A stretch of DNA of 64,000 nucleotides, from contig NC_009047.1 of NCBI RefSeq assembly GCF_000209165.1, positions 124,001-188,000 of the forward strand, in the 5' to 3' direction. The position numbers and the translations under genes are program-made. Of the stretch, positions 1 to 10,573 are shown piece after piece (the stretch's first letter is position 1; each line of letters opens with the position of its first letter). The DNA comes from Scheffersomyces stipitis CBS 6054. Lineage: Eukaryota; Ascomycota; Pichiomycetes; Serinales; Debaryomycetaceae. Below the pieces are notes generated by a model. It saw only the letters and a program-made list of their open reading frames with translations, did not search any database and was not told the origin of the DNA.

Positions 1-621
1 AAGGACGTCGAAGGCTTGAACTTCTTGTACTACCACAATTTGTACCACAATGTGAGATTCTTAGATGCTCCTACCAATGAGCAGAAGTCCATTTTGCCTT
101 GCACACCTTTGGCAATGGTAAAAATCTTGGAGTATTTGGGGGTATACAACAAGATCTTGCACTATGGAAACAGACTCTATGGCAAAAAGATCTTGGTGGT
201 GAACCGGTCAGAAATCGTTGGCCGTCCCTTAGCAGCCTTGTTGGCTAACGATGGTGCTACAGTTTATTCTGTGGATATCCATAATGTGCAGCAATTCACT
301 AGAGGAGACGACTTGCTGGCTCAGAGACACAAGGTGATCGACTTGGACCAGAACGAATACTCCATCGAAAAGATTGCACCTCTTTGTGATGTAATTATCA
401 CTGGTGTTCCTTCCGACAACTACAAGTTCCCAACAGAACACGTTAAGTATGGGACAGTAGTGATAAACTTCTCTAGCTCGAAGAACTTCAACGATGACAT
501 CAAGTTGAAAGCTGGCTTGTACGTACCTTCTATCGGTAAGGTCACCATTTCAATGCTCTTGAGAAACTTGTTGAGACTTATTGAGAACAAGCAAATCAGA
601 TTGGCCAAAGAGAAGAAGTAA
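1..621 (+). CDS. MTD1: Methylenetetrahydrofolate dehydrogenase (NAD+), 3' part, 5' end outside window
   Basis: The frame is open from base 1 with no ATG near the edge, so this is the last ~206 residues of a protein usually about 320 long. The visible part holds the NAD-binding Rossmann half: a strand followed by NRSEIVGRP (about residues 64-72 of the fragment), typical of the FolD/MTD1 family, then a VDIHNV strand end, and the conserved stretches DVIITGVPS and GTVVINFSS near the C-terminus. The family oxidises 5,10-methylene-THF to 5,10-methenyl-THF in the cytosol, feeding purine synthesis. The NAD-specific monofunctional MTD1 assignment rests on these motifs and on the short C-terminus with no formyl-THF synthetase domain. 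Its downstream neighbour on the same strand is BAS1, the activator known to control one-carbon and purine genes in S. cerevisiae. Confidence 0.85.
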   Translation, partial: KDVEGLNFLYYHNLYHNVRFLDAPTNEQKSILPCTPLAMVKILEYLGVYNKILHYGNRLYGKKILVVNRSEIVGRPLAALLANDGATVYSVDIHNVQQFTRGDDLLAQRHKVIDLDQNEYSIEKIAPLCDVIITGVPSDNYKFPTEHVKYGTVVINFSSSKNFNDDIKLKAGLYVPSIGKVTISMLLRNLLRLIENKQIRLAKEKK

Positions 622-1372
622 TTTGCCCGGAGAAAATCCCATTGCAACTACTGCAATGTTAATGTAGATACTACTACTACAATGACAACATACATAACGA
701 TAACATAACAAAACAAAACATAGCAAAAGAATTGCAATAACCATACAATATCATTAGTATAAACAAGAATGCAAGAATATTACGAATAGAGCCATATCAT
801 TTTTATCATTAACTTCAGATTCCATTCCATTCCCATTCACTCCTGCTCGCTTATGGCTCGGGATGAGCAACGGTTGGTGGCTACAGTACTGCGTCAAGGG
901 TTTTGTTCATTATGCAGGATTTTACATGGAGTCAATTTTTTCTTCGATTGACTCTTTCCTAGCAGACTTACAAGATATCGAGTCCACAGCTGGAAGAGGT
1001 TAGATCTCCAACACCATCACACAACTCTCCAAGCAGCTATCCATACCGCAAAGACGACTCCCCAGCATTAGAGTATTATATATTTAGTCTGTACGTAATC
1101 ACGAGTTTCTGGTTATTGACAAGATTATACATTGTACAAGGTGCAACGTCTGTAGAATATCGATTCGATTGATTTGCTGAACATCTTACGTCAACTTTTT
1201 ATACTTGGAATTCAAAATTTCACCTGAAAGCGATACCCTGTTCCAATATTTGGATTAAGAACGTGCTTGATTATAATTCAGTATCATTATCTGATTGTTA
1301 GTAGTGAATTTATCACCTGATATCAAGACCAATATCATTTTCGTTTCACTTGGTTCGAAAGCTATATAATCG
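622..1372. other. Intergenic region MTD1-BAS1 (BAS1 upstream region)
   Basis: No coding sequence is supported. The stretch contains an inverted pair of TGACTC cores (separate entry) and AT-rich sequence just before the BAS1 start. Confidence 0.7.
929..954. promoter_or_regulatory. Inverted pair of TGACTC (Bas1/Gcn4-type) sites
   Basis: GAGTCAAT at 929-936 and ATTGACTC at 947-954 form a perfect 8-bp inverted repeat around a 10-bp spacer. TGACTC is the core bound by Bas1 and Gcn4 in S. cerevisiae. The pair lies 419-444 bp upstream of the BAS1 start, so auto- or amino-acid-responsive control of BAS1 is an inference. Confidence 0.5.
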
Positions 1373-3703
1373 ATGACTGATCTCAGGTCAGAAGACTCAA
1401 TGTCTTCTACGTCTGTCTCGACTCCGGTTGGTTCTGGTATACCCAGACCCAGAAAAAGAGTGGAACCTGTAGATCCATTAGCGATATCTGAATCGCTAGG
1501 AGTTCAGACTTTTCGTAGAGAAACCAGACGGCCGTTTACCAAAGAAGAGGATGACCGTTTGACCGAGCTTGTCAACCGTTATTATGGTGATAAGGTCCAT
1601 GACTTAAACTTAGATCTGGTGGACTGGGAGTTTCTATCCAAGGAGTTGGAACCTAACGGTTCTAGGAAACCCAAGATGTGTCGTAAGAGATGGGCCAATT
1701 CGCTTGATCCCAACTTAAAGAAAGGCAAATGGTCGCCTGAAGAAGATGAATTGCTTATACGAACCTACCAGAAGTATGGCGCAACCTGGCTACGTGTAGC
1801 TTCAGAAATTCCTGGCAGAACAGACGACCAGTGTGCCAAAAGATATACCGAAGTGTTAGATCCAAGCACCAAGGACCGGTTGAAGTCTTGGACACAAGAG
1901 GAAGACTTGAAGTTGATCAGTTTGGTCAAGATTCATGGCACCAAATGGAGAACTATATGCACAAAGATAGCTGGCCGCCCAGCATTAACTTGCAGAAACA
2001 GATGGAGAAAGCTTCTAACCGACGTAGTACGAGGAAAGTCTAGCGACTTTATAAAACGACAGGTTCAGTCCATAACAGATGGCCTTAAGCTCGAAGCCAC
2101 TGCCTCCATTTCTAATGAAGAGGATCAATTTACAAAGCCAGCAGCTTCTGGTTCTATGGAAAATTCAACTCTTTCACAGACTTCCAAGTCTATACAAGCT
2201 GGTTCGTCTTCCATACTGAGCACGATCGCTTCAGTCTTGTCTGCCAACTCTGTAGGCACAGTATCGGCTTCTCCCTCTGTGTCTGCCTCCACGTCTGTTT
2301 CAGGTATTGCTGAACAAGCAGGTGACCAAGTTGCTCTAGCTTCCAGATCGAAACCAGAACAGCGTACATCGTCGGAATCTACAAGGGAGGTTGAATGGAG
2401 ATATACCATAATGGGAGGCGAAGATGCCGATTTGCCTCACAAGCGATTGTTCAACAGCGAGAACGGTGGTGCCATCAAGAATCAAGAAATGGTGCATTAT
2501 CTAATTTCGTATGCCAAAACTCATGGATTGAATATAACTGTCCACCAACATATCCACCACCACTACTCGCCTCCACAGCATGCGGCAGTAGATGTGAATG
2601 GTTACCAGCAGACCTACCAGTCTTTATTATCGCCTGTTAATGCTATCAATCAGACTGATGGCTCCCATAGAGACACCATAAGTAATGCGTCTGGATCTCC
2701 AGCTGACGGCCGTTCTTCATCCGCATACTTACTTGAGCCTGAAACTCAATTAAATAGACATCAACACTTCAACTACTTGCCACCCACGACTGAAGTTCCA
2801 AAGTTGAACTCTTCACAGAACTCCCCTCATGACAATCCCTCGACTCATCATCACCACCACCATCATCATCATCATCATCACAATTCATTATCGAAGAGGA
2901 ATCGAATTTTGAATGAAAGCGAATCTGTTGCAAAGGAGTCTGACTTGCTCAAGATATTGAATCAGTCGCAAATAGACATGACCGATACTGCTAATGAAAG
3001 AGAAAAAACTCCTGGTGGACATCCCTTGACTCCTTTGACGCAAGCAGTGGAAATGGCTGCGGCTGCTGAGGCCAATTCTAAAAAGAGAAAGAACACAGAC
3101 GAAACGAGAAATAGCAAAAAACTTCACTACGAAGTACCAGACGAAGAGGGTTTGGATTTTTGGGAAACTATGAGAAACTTGACCGATCTACCCAACCACC
3201 AGGTAATCCAGCAATCGATGACAAGAAAGGATAAGTCTGAATACATGGTTTCAGAGCCGCAAAGACAACATCGACTGCATAGGCACCAAAATCAGCATCA
3301 AAGCCAACACCAGAGCCAGAACCATCAGAGTCCACATCAGCAGCAACAGCTACATATTCATCAGCAGTCGATTTATGGAGATGATCACCAGAAGCAAGTG
3401 TCGCACCATCAGCAATACTTCTCCAACAACAGTAATGTTCAAACTGGTGAACAAACTATCCCCGAGGGAAAGGATAGTCATGATATTCATAAGAACGGAG
3501 AGGCCGAAGCGAAACATGAAGAGATCGATGAAGATGTGGATCCTGAAGTGTTGAACGCTTACGGGTTGTTCTACAATGTATACACAAGAGAAGGTTCCGT
3601 GTTGCCGGAAGGACAGCCACAGAACCAGCAGCCTCCAGCTCCAGGGGCTGTGTATGATGCCTGGGGTGGAGGTTTTGGAATCATTCCTTTCAATCCTTCA
3701 TAG
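1373..3703 (+). CDS. BAS1: Myb-type transcription activator Bas1
   Basis: 776 residues. Three N-terminal Myb/SANT repeats are visible (about residues 53-110, 115-163 and 170-216), with the tryptophan and arginine patterns of repeats 2 and 3 (KWSPEEDELL, SWTQEEDLKL, CRNRWRK) very close to S. cerevisiae Bas1. Short blocks in the otherwise disordered C-terminal part also match Bas1: HQHIHHHY, HFNYLPPT, EEGLDFWETMRNL and the terminal PFNPS. These make the call firm. Bas1 acts with Bas2/Pho2 to activate purine, histidine and one-carbon genes, and MTD1 is the upstream neighbour. Low-complexity features are a run of 12 His (about codons 491-502) and a Gln/His-rich segment near residue 640-690. The start ATG is the first in frame after an AT-rich leader. 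Confidence 0.93.
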   Translation: MTDLRSEDSMSSTSVSTPVGSGIPRPRKRVEPVDPLAISESLGVQTFRRETRRPFTKEEDDRLTELVNRYYGDKVHDLNLDLVDWEFLSKELEPNGSRKPKMCRKRWANSLDPNLKKGKWSPEEDELLIRTYQKYGATWLRVASEIPGRTDDQCAKRYTEVLDPSTKDRLKSWTQEEDLKLISLVKIHGTKWRTICTKIAGRPALTCRNRWRKLLTDVVRGKSSDFIKRQVQSITDGLKLEATASISNEEDQFTKPAASGSMENSTLSQTSKSIQAGSSSILSTIASVLSANSVGTVSASPSVSASTSVSGIAEQAGDQVALASRSKPEQRTSSESTREVEWRYTIMGGEDADLPHKRLFNSENGGAIKNQEMVHYLISYAKTHGLNITVHQHIHHHYSPPQHAAVDVNGYQQTYQSLLSPVNAINQTDGSHRDTISNASGSPADGRSSSAYLLEPETQLNRHQHFNYLPPTTEVPKLNSSQNSPHDNPSTHHHHHHHHHHHHNSLSKRNRILNESESVAKESDLLKILNQSQIDMTDTANEREKTPGGHPLTPLTQAVEMAAAAEANSKKRKNTDETRNSKKLHYEVPDEEGLDFWETMRNLTDLPNHQVIQQSMTRKDKSEYMVSEPQRQHRLHRHQNQHQSQHQSQNHQSPHQQQQLHIHQQSIYGDDHQKQVSHHQQYFSNNSNVQTGEQTIPEGKDSHDIHKNGEAEAKHEEIDEDVDPEVLNAYGLFYNVYTREGSVLPEGQPQNQQPPAPGAVYDAWGGGFGIIPFNPS

Positions 3704-5225
3704 ATATAGTATATTAGATAACGAATTATGAGTTGTATTTCTAGATAAGGATGTGTTTACATAAGTAGAGAGGACCAAATGAGAGCATACTCTGAAGATC
3801 GTCTGCAAGTGTATTGTCTCTTTTTGCCTTTTTCTAAGATTCCAACGTTTTCTTTCGAGTTATAGTTGCGAAATAATTGGCTGCGAAACTTTGACGTCTT
3901 AAAACTCATCAGTAACTCATAAGTCACAAACTAGCAGTGTGCTCTAGAACTTCGAAAACTAAGGTTTTTCGCTAGGAATGGCCCAAATGCGCATGAGGCT
4001 CGATACGAATGTGAAGCAATGAGCTTACACGGTTTTCTTTAATCTCCTCCTCCATTCTACCTGGTGTCAAGGCCGTTGCCTCGCCCAAGAAATAGCAACG
4101 TGTCTCTGAGGTTGACCTCTGTGGGGAATGTGGCTAGCGACAGTCTTCCAAGCAGCTTGAAGCAATTATATACACCACACGCTCATAACATAGATCCCAG
4201 GAATGTCCCCAGGAATGTCTGACCACTGGTCGGCAGCCGAATATTCTAATTTGGGGACAACCTACCGGCTATTGATAGAGAGACGATAGGCCATTGGGCG
4301 ATACGGAGACTGCCAATTACATTCGAACTCTCTGGATCCAGTTGGCTCATGATAAGGCCCTTTGCGGCTAGCGTGTATACTAGATAGTGAACAAAGCCAT
4401 AGGGAGCATTGTCTGAGCAACTAAGATACGGGACAATGTGGAATGTGAAGGAAAATAAAGAAAAGGGCCATGGAACAATCGAGATAGTGAGGTAAGAATG
4501 TCATGTAGCTAATGCCAGCTCATCTTAGACAATGGAATAAAAATACAATAACAAACAGAGTATATATTATCCTCTGGATGGTTGGGTTCGCTAGCGAGAC
4601 CAACAATGCCGTTCTAGACACCGACTAGGGTTTAGTGCCCTACGCTAAAGATTAGTAGTAGGGAGAGTATTATCTACACATTATTCACTGATCCTTGCCT
4701 TACACTCTTAAGCTCGTAAGTAGTTAACAAACCCGTAGCTCTGGATCCTTCCGACGTATACTGAAGCCAATGTAGTTCTCGTACAAAGAATGCTTCTAGT
4801 CTCCTTCTCGTATTTGTTTGCTGATCTCATGGATAGCTTTAGCGAGACTCCCCACAACTCGCGGTCTAGTCACTGTTTGGCGCTAAATACCCGCGCGGCA
4901 GCCAAAGAAAAAATGCTACAAAACACACCAGCGACAAATTTATTTATTTTGCTAGCGATAAATTTTGTCTCTGTGAACTAGCAAGAAAAGCTAAACATAT
5001 TGGAAGCCACCGATTTCGGGTTAAAAGTTGTCAAACCCCTCTGTTCGAAACAGAACAAGTCCTCTGTTGTCTTAGTCACCGTCACGATCGCTTCTCCGCG
5101 GCAAGTCCAGCACAAATCAATGCCCTTTGCTATTTTTTTCTGACCCTCTATCTGTCCCTATAATAATAAACTACAATCGTCAACTTCCACAATAATAGCA
5201 ACAACCATACCAACACATAATTACA
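3704..5225. other. Intergenic region BAS1-VAC7
   Basis: About 1.5 kb with no convincing gene. It holds two copies of the recurrent TAGCGAG motif (4592-4598 and 4840-4846) and is probably the regulatory region of the downstream gene. A 63-codon frame at 4790-4981 has no protein-like features. Confidence 0.6.
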
Positions 5226-8200
5226 ATGTCAGAAAACACTCTCCACCAGAAACCGGCGCCAGAGCTGTCCAGTCCTAACAAGAACATCAAGAACTTGTCC
5301 ATCGCTGTCAATAATAGCGCTACCAGTAATACTGAAAAAGAGTCTGTGAAAACGCCAGTAGTGATGACAGCTTCTACAAACACACCATCAGCGCCGATTC
5401 CCGACCCACCAGCCCCTGTACTACATCCTCTCCATCCCGACCCATCTACAACGAGTTTCAAGGTGCCCAAAAAGATACTTGTCTCTGAGAATAAGGATCT
5501 TGTAAATAACATCAGAATGCCTTCACTCAGCCAGTCCAGTCTGGCCATACTAAACTCTAATGAAGCATCACATAACTACAATAATAATAGCAACACTGGT
5601 AACAGCAATATCAATAACAATATTAACAATAGTAGCAATAACAATGCTACGAATAATACCAATACTACGAATACTACCTCCAACAATATGACAAATGTCG
5701 CAGTTAGTGGCCCTAATTCTACAGCTGGAACTGGCCCAGTTAGCAATATACCGTCTACGTCAGCTACTCCCACCATTCCTAACTCGATGTTGAACAAGAG
5801 CATAATATCAAGTCTCAACAAGTCGTTGAAGGCCAAACAGAAAATCATCAGTAACAGAGAACCTCATCCTAAGAATCCAACCTTAATCTCAGATATACTA
5901 AACACGTCGCCACAGTCAACCATTTTCCCCAACAATATATCCTCGACGAATAATAGTACTCTTGAGTTAGACTCAGATAGTGGTGTAACGTCTAGTAAAG
6001 CAGGCGCATCTCATTTGGGTTCTAATGCTGGTGCTCCCATTTCAACACATCAGGCACCTAATTCTCTGACTATGGCCACACCAAACCCCAACGCTGCCTT
6101 CCTCTTGCATCCTAATAGTTCTACAACAAACGTAGCTCACGCATCTGGCAGTAGTCAGTCTAATTCCAACAGCAATGCAGCCCCTGTAGCCACATTGACT
6201 GAGGTATCTAACGATAACTCTAACGATGCGGGTGTAGCTGAGAGCCAGACAAGCGCAGCCAGTAAACCTCCGCCCTCCAAAGGCAAACAGAAGAAAATTT
6301 CGAAACAGAACTCCACGAGAACAGACTTCTTTGCTGCGAAATTAGCCAGCGCTGTAGATGATGTTGAAAGCAGTGATAGTGACGAGACATTTGTCTACGA
6401 GAATAATAACGATTTTGAGACCATGAGCACGACAATGGCGACTCCAAACGTCGCTAACGATGCCAGTAGTGTTCATGGTAGTGTTCTTGCTTCAGCTTTG
6501 CAAATGGGTGGTGCGCCTAGTTTCCATTCACCTTCAATAGCAGAAGGACATACTGGAGGGGAATCTATAGCTGTTCAGCCGGTAGAATCGATACACTCGA
6601 CACATTCTTCTAAGTTGCCGAAGATTCAGGCTCATGCGACGTCTAACAGACCTCCCTCTATAGCCAACTCTTTCACCAGTAACTACTTGGAAAGTGTAGC
6701 CAACAGTGCCAACAGCAATATAAATAAGGATAAAAGACCAGCTTACCAAAGGTCCTTCTCGTCTTATTCACAAGACGAACATCCTGGTGCGAAGTTACAA
6801 GTTCCCTGTGAAAGATCGTCAAACAACATATCTCCATCTGGAGCATTGGATGAAATCAATAGCCAGTCTCATGCGCCGCAAGGGTTGGGAATTGAAGGCA
6901 GGTCTGATCATCCAAGTCAATCAAATTCCCACGTAGCTCGTAGTATCAACGATGGTTATAACGACGACAACTTCTCGTACAATGAGGTAGAGGACGTTGA
7001 GATCGACGACGAGATGTCTACTGATGGAGATTTCTATGCCCAGAGAAATGCTAGTGCCAATCCTCAATTTGGTGGGGTTTCTGGAACTACAAATATCACC
7101 AATAACCAAGCGTCACAGACTAATAATTCTTTAACGAGCAGAAGTACATCTAAGAAGAACTACAAGTCTTCAACATCTTCGTCAAAGTTGAGATCTACAA
7201 CGTCAAAGCTTTTTGATAAAAAGGGTTCTCAACCAAGAAGATACAGTATTATTCCAGATGACATTGACATCGAAGACTTTGATGATGAGCTCATATACTA
7301 CGATAACAACATCAGATTCCCTTACAATAACTCAAATGTCAATGAGGCATCACCTTTAATGAGTCAAGGCCATAGGTTGCCCCACTACAGGTCTTTGAAC
7401 TTGAATTTTCCAGGCGCCAAAAGGCCTTCGGGTTTGAAAAAAAAGCGGTATCTTTCCACCGGCCAGTCATTGATTCCCGGTGCTGAAAATTCTGGTGCAA
7501 ACTCACCAAGCAATGTCAGTAGTCACAATGCCGACATTTTCCCATTCCCCTACCAAGAACCGCAACAAAATTATTACTATGATTTTGATGAATATGACGA
7601 AGAATCTCAAAGAAATGGTTCTAATGACAAAGACCAAATTAACAGAAGTATTTCCAGAGGTACCAAGAACGGACTTTATAACCACAACCTTACTGCTAGT
7701 GAGGGCCATTTCTTCTTGCCTCGAAAACAATCCAGTGAATTCAACTACCATAGAATCAACTGTATCAAATCATTTATCTATACTTTGGTTAGTATATTGG
7801 TGATTTTGGCTATTGGTTTTGTGATGGGTTTTGTTCTAGCAACGACAAAAGACTTGACCAAGGTTTCAATTACATCTATCGAGAATGCCGTAGTCAGTCA
7901 AGATGAACTTGTTTTCAATATTGTTGTTGAAGCATTTAATCCTGGATGGTTCACAGTTGAAATTGAAGATGTCAATTTGGATCTTTTCGCTAAAAGTGGA
8001 TACTTACCTGATGCTTCTGTACAGAGTCTTGAAGAAGGTGGTTTAGATGATGAAATGTCGTCTTTGGCCAATGGAGTTGAAACGGTTTTACTTGGAACGG
8101 TCTACACTCTTGAGTCGCCTATGAGTTTCAAGGGTGGATTCTTCAGTCGTGAACTGGTTATTCAATCTGGCGAGATTAAGTTGTTAACGCCAGGCAAGAA

Positions 8201-8435
8201 CCTTACTACATTGAATAATTTTGCAAAGGGCAAAAAGGGACACAATGGAAACTCCACTGAACCAGATAATTCCAAGAAATGGGAAATTATATCGAAGAAC
8301 CCATTTGATTTGGTTGTCAGAGGGATATTGATGTACACTCTTCCGATGGGTAAGGATACCAGGTCTGTGGTGGTTGATAAAATTGGATACATTGACCCCA
8401 CCCAGATCTTTAGTAGTAATGTAGAGAGTAGCTAG
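5226..8435 (+). CDS. VAC7: Vacuolar segregation protein Vac7-like
   Basis: 1069 residues. The first ~840 are low complexity and rich in Asn, Ser and acidic residues. One transmembrane segment lies at about residues 846-872 (IYTLVSILVILAIGFVMGFV), followed by a folded C-terminal domain beginning KDLTKVSI that contains AFNPGWFTVEI and LDLFAKSGYL, closely resembling the lumenal domain of S. cerevisiae Vac7. A second conserved block (LNFPGAKRPSGLKKKRYLSTG) precedes the membrane segment. Vac7 is a vacuolar membrane protein that activates Fab1 kinase to make PI(3,5)P2 and is needed for vacuole fission and inheritance. The ATG at 5226 is preceded by an A/C-rich leader. The gene is convergent with the P450 gene, their stops only 49 bp apart. 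Confidence 0.85.
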   Translation: MSENTLHQKPAPELSSPNKNIKNLSIAVNNSATSNTEKESVKTPVVMTASTNTPSAPIPDPPAPVLHPLHPDPSTTSFKVPKKILVSENKDLVNNIRMPSLSQSSLAILNSNEASHNYNNNSNTGNSNINNNINNSSNNNATNNTNTTNTTSNNMTNVAVSGPNSTAGTGPVSNIPSTSATPTIPNSMLNKSIISSLNKSLKAKQKIISNREPHPKNPTLISDILNTSPQSTIFPNNISSTNNSTLELDSDSGVTSSKAGASHLGSNAGAPISTHQAPNSLTMATPNPNAAFLLHPNSSTTNVAHASGSSQSNSNSNAAPVATLTEVSNDNSNDAGVAESQTSAASKPPPSKGKQKKISKQNSTRTDFFAAKLASAVDDVESSDSDETFVYENNNDFETMSTTMATPNVANDASSVHGSVLASALQMGGAPSFHSPSIAEGHTGGESIAVQPVESIHSTHSSKLPKIQAHATSNRPPSIANSFTSNYLESVANSANSNINKDKRPAYQRSFSSYSQDEHPGAKLQVPCERSSNNISPSGALDEINSQSHAPQGLGIEGRSDHPSQSNSHVARSINDGYNDDNFSYNEVEDVEIDDEMSTDGDFYAQRNASANPQFGGVSGTTNITNNQASQTNNSLTSRSTSKKNYKSSTSSSKLRSTTSKLFDKKGSQPRRYSIIPDDIDIEDFDDELIYYDNNIRFPYNNSNVNEASPLMSQGHRLPHYRSLNLNFPGAKRPSGLKKKRYLSTGQSLIPGAENSGANSPSNVSSHNADIFPFPYQEPQQNYYYDFDEYDEESQRNGSNDKDQINRSISRGTKNGLYNHNLTASEGHFFLPRKQSSEFNYHRINCIKSFIYTLVSILVILAIGFVMGFVLATTKDLTKVSITSIENAVVSQDELVFNIVVEAFNPGWFTVEIEDVNLDLFAKSGYLPDASVQSLEEGGLDDEMSSLANGVETVLLGTVYTLESPMSFKGGFFSRELVIQSGEIKLLTPGKNLTTLNNFAKGKKGHNGNSTEPDNSKKWEIISKNPFDLVVRGILMYTLPMGKDTRSVVVDKIGYIDPTQIFSSNVESS

Positions 8436-8484
8436 TACTATTTATTAGAATATATTGCTGTATTCACATTATCCTTTAGGAAGA

Positions 8485-10149
8485 TTAAGATCTTCGAAGT
8501 TTGTTGTAAAGGCTGTCGCTATATCTAGGCTCTAACCTAACTTTAAATGGCTTTGGTTCAAAAGAGGTGGCACTTGGATTTTCGTTGTTCCTGAAAGGAT
8601 CCAAATCCATGATTGCTCCACAAGTTGGTGGCTTAATCTTGAAATAGAGAACAAGGCGAGAGGTGAACGTATACATCTCATTGATGGCCAATTGAATTCC
8701 AGCACACATTCTAGAACCTGCTCCAAACGATAAGTGAATTAAATCATGTTTATCAATTAGCTCACCAGTCTCTGCATCCAACCATCTCTCAGGAATGAAT
8801 TCGTAAGGAGATTGGAATACACAAGAATCATGGTTGGCTGCAAAAGCGTTCATGATAAGGATGGTTTCCTTGGGAATAAATGCCCCATTATAGACAATAT
8901 CTTTAGTGGTGATTCTGGGCAAACCTAAAGGTAAAACTGTGAAATACCTTAACGATTCTTGAACCAAAGCAATAACATATGGACATTTGACATCAACAGC
9001 GTCGTCCCATGCTTGACAAATATCTCCATTGCTTCCAGCCAAAAGTGCATCATAGGCCTTTTTCTGTAGTGCAGCACCATAAAATGGCTGCGAAAAATGG
9101 CCCATCAAATGGTTGATATTTAATGCAGTATTATCCAAGCCAGCACTAACCAAAGTTAAACAAATGCTTTGGATCTCTTCTTCTGTTAGTTTGTTCATCT
9201 GCTGGTCTTGTTCTATCTTTATTGTTCCAACGATACTTGCAACAGCATCGGCATTACCCACTACAATCCCTTCAATCATTGTTTTGTAGAGCTTGTTCAT
9301 GTATCTGTCCCTTCTTTCTCGGAACTCGGCCGCTTTCTTGAATTTGCCAGGAAAATATCTCAAGATAGGCAAGAAGTCTTCCAAGTTGGCAATTGGAGAT
9401 CTGAATTTCATTATGGCACTTTCAACTTCAATGATTTCGTTGCAAAGCTTTGAATCCTTGCCAAAACAATCCAAGTGAATTCCAAAAGCAAAGAAAACTG
9501 AGCTTCTCAATGCAAATTGTTGGAAATAAATCTTCATATCAATGTCCGCCAATTCACATTTGCTATTTCTAAACATGTTAACTGATGGAGGACCTGATAA
9601 TTCATGGTTTCTAGAAATCATTTGGTTGATCATGTACTCCACTTCCTTATCGAGAGTTGATTTTGATCTTTCAACAGCCCTGTGGTTGAGGTGCTGAGAA
9701 ATAGATTTCCTCTTCCTCTTGTAGCTTTCACCTGCTGGAGTGGATCCGACTGTGAAACCTCTAGTCAGTGACACTACCTGATGGAAAGTATACAGAACAG
9801 GACGAGAATTGTTTGAACATGAGTACTTGATCCACAATCTAGTGACATCTTCAAACGAGTTGACTACAACCACACTTCTAGAACCAAACCTAATCTGAAA
9901 CAAACTGACATTGAATACTTCTGACCACTTCATAAACACTTGAGCTGGGTTGTTGATGACTTGGAAAAGATTACCGACTATTGGATAACCGGGAATCTTG
10001 AACACCCCCAGAATATAGTTGTCGTGAGAATACTCCCAAAGATAATACAGAATGGAGCCAGCGATGAAGAGGACAAGGACATAAAATACTGTGGTAGTCC
10101 ATTCCCCTAATATTATATGACCAAAAAATTCTGAAAACAGATTAAACAT
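8485..10149 (-). CDS. Cytochrome P450 monooxygenase (possibly CYP504-like)
   Basis: 554 residues. An N-terminal membrane anchor spans about residues 17-40. P450 hallmarks appear in order: the I-helix SAGLDNT with its acidic and Thr residues, the K-helix ESLR, the PERW motif, and the haem loop SFGAGSRMCAG with the ligand at Cys482. It is therefore a probable haem-thiolate monooxygenase of the ER. The I-helix context (LVSAGLD) and the K-helix-PERF region recall fungal CYP504 phenylacetate hydroxylases, but the substrate cannot be read from the sequence. It is not evidently CYP51, CYP61, CYP56 or an alkane-inducible CYP52. A TAGCGAG motif lies at 10255-10261, about 106 bp upstream of its start. 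Confidence 0.88.
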   Translation of the reverse strand: MFNLFSEFFGHIILGEWTTTVFYVLVLFIAGSILYYLWEYSHDNYILGVFKIPGYPIVGNLFQVINNPAQVFMKWSEVFNVSLFQIRFGSRSVVVVNSFEDVTRLWIKYSCSNNSRPVLYTFHQVVSLTRGFTVGSTPAGESYKRKRKSISQHLNHRAVERSKSTLDKEVEYMINQMISRNHELSGPPSVNMFRNSKCELADIDMKIYFQQFALRSSVFFAFGIHLDCFGKDSKLCNEIIEVESAIMKFRSPIANLEDFLPILRYFPGKFKKAAEFRERRDRYMNKLYKTMIEGIVVGNADAVASIVGTIKIEQDQQMNKLTEEEIQSICLTLVSAGLDNTALNINHLMGHFSQPFYGAALQKKAYDALLAGSNGDICQAWDDAVDVKCPYVIALVQESLRYFTVLPLGLPRITTKDIVYNGAFIPKETILIMNAFAANHDSCVFQSPYEFIPERWLDAETGELIDKHDLIHLSFGAGSRMCAGIQLAINEMYTFTSRLVLYFKIKPPTCGAIMDLDPFRNNENPSATSFEPKPFKVRLEPRYSDSLYNKLRRS

Positions 10150-10573
10150 CGTTGCTTGTGTTGGCGCTAGAGGGAAATAGGGTAATAATTAGAAATTTAG
10201 ATTCAGGAGGATAATACCTCTAGATTGATTTAGGTACAATTAGCAGTAGTTGCTAGCGAGCTTGGCACAATCTTTGAAAGCAAAGAAAGATCAAGGGAAA
10301 TCTCCCGAGATAGAAATAAATAGAATGGATGTGAAAATGAGAATTGAATTGCCGCAAAATTAAGGTTGAGTGAGCGTATGGTAGAAGAAACCGATAACGC
10401 AGCGAAAAAATAGTGAGCTACGAGATATCGGGAAATTGTACTTTTTTAACTATATTGACGACTATAAGGTAGTATGTACATTATGTGGATGTTGAATGTT
10501 ACTATGATTTCAGCATATAGCTAATTATGCAGAAAATGGGGAAAGTTCAGAAACAATTTGACTAGAAAGATGG
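10150..10573. other. Intergenic region, P450 upstream
   Basis: AT-rich, no coding potential seen. It lies between the P450 start and the EXP1-like stop (both minus strand) and so contains the P450 promoter. Confidence 0.6.
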
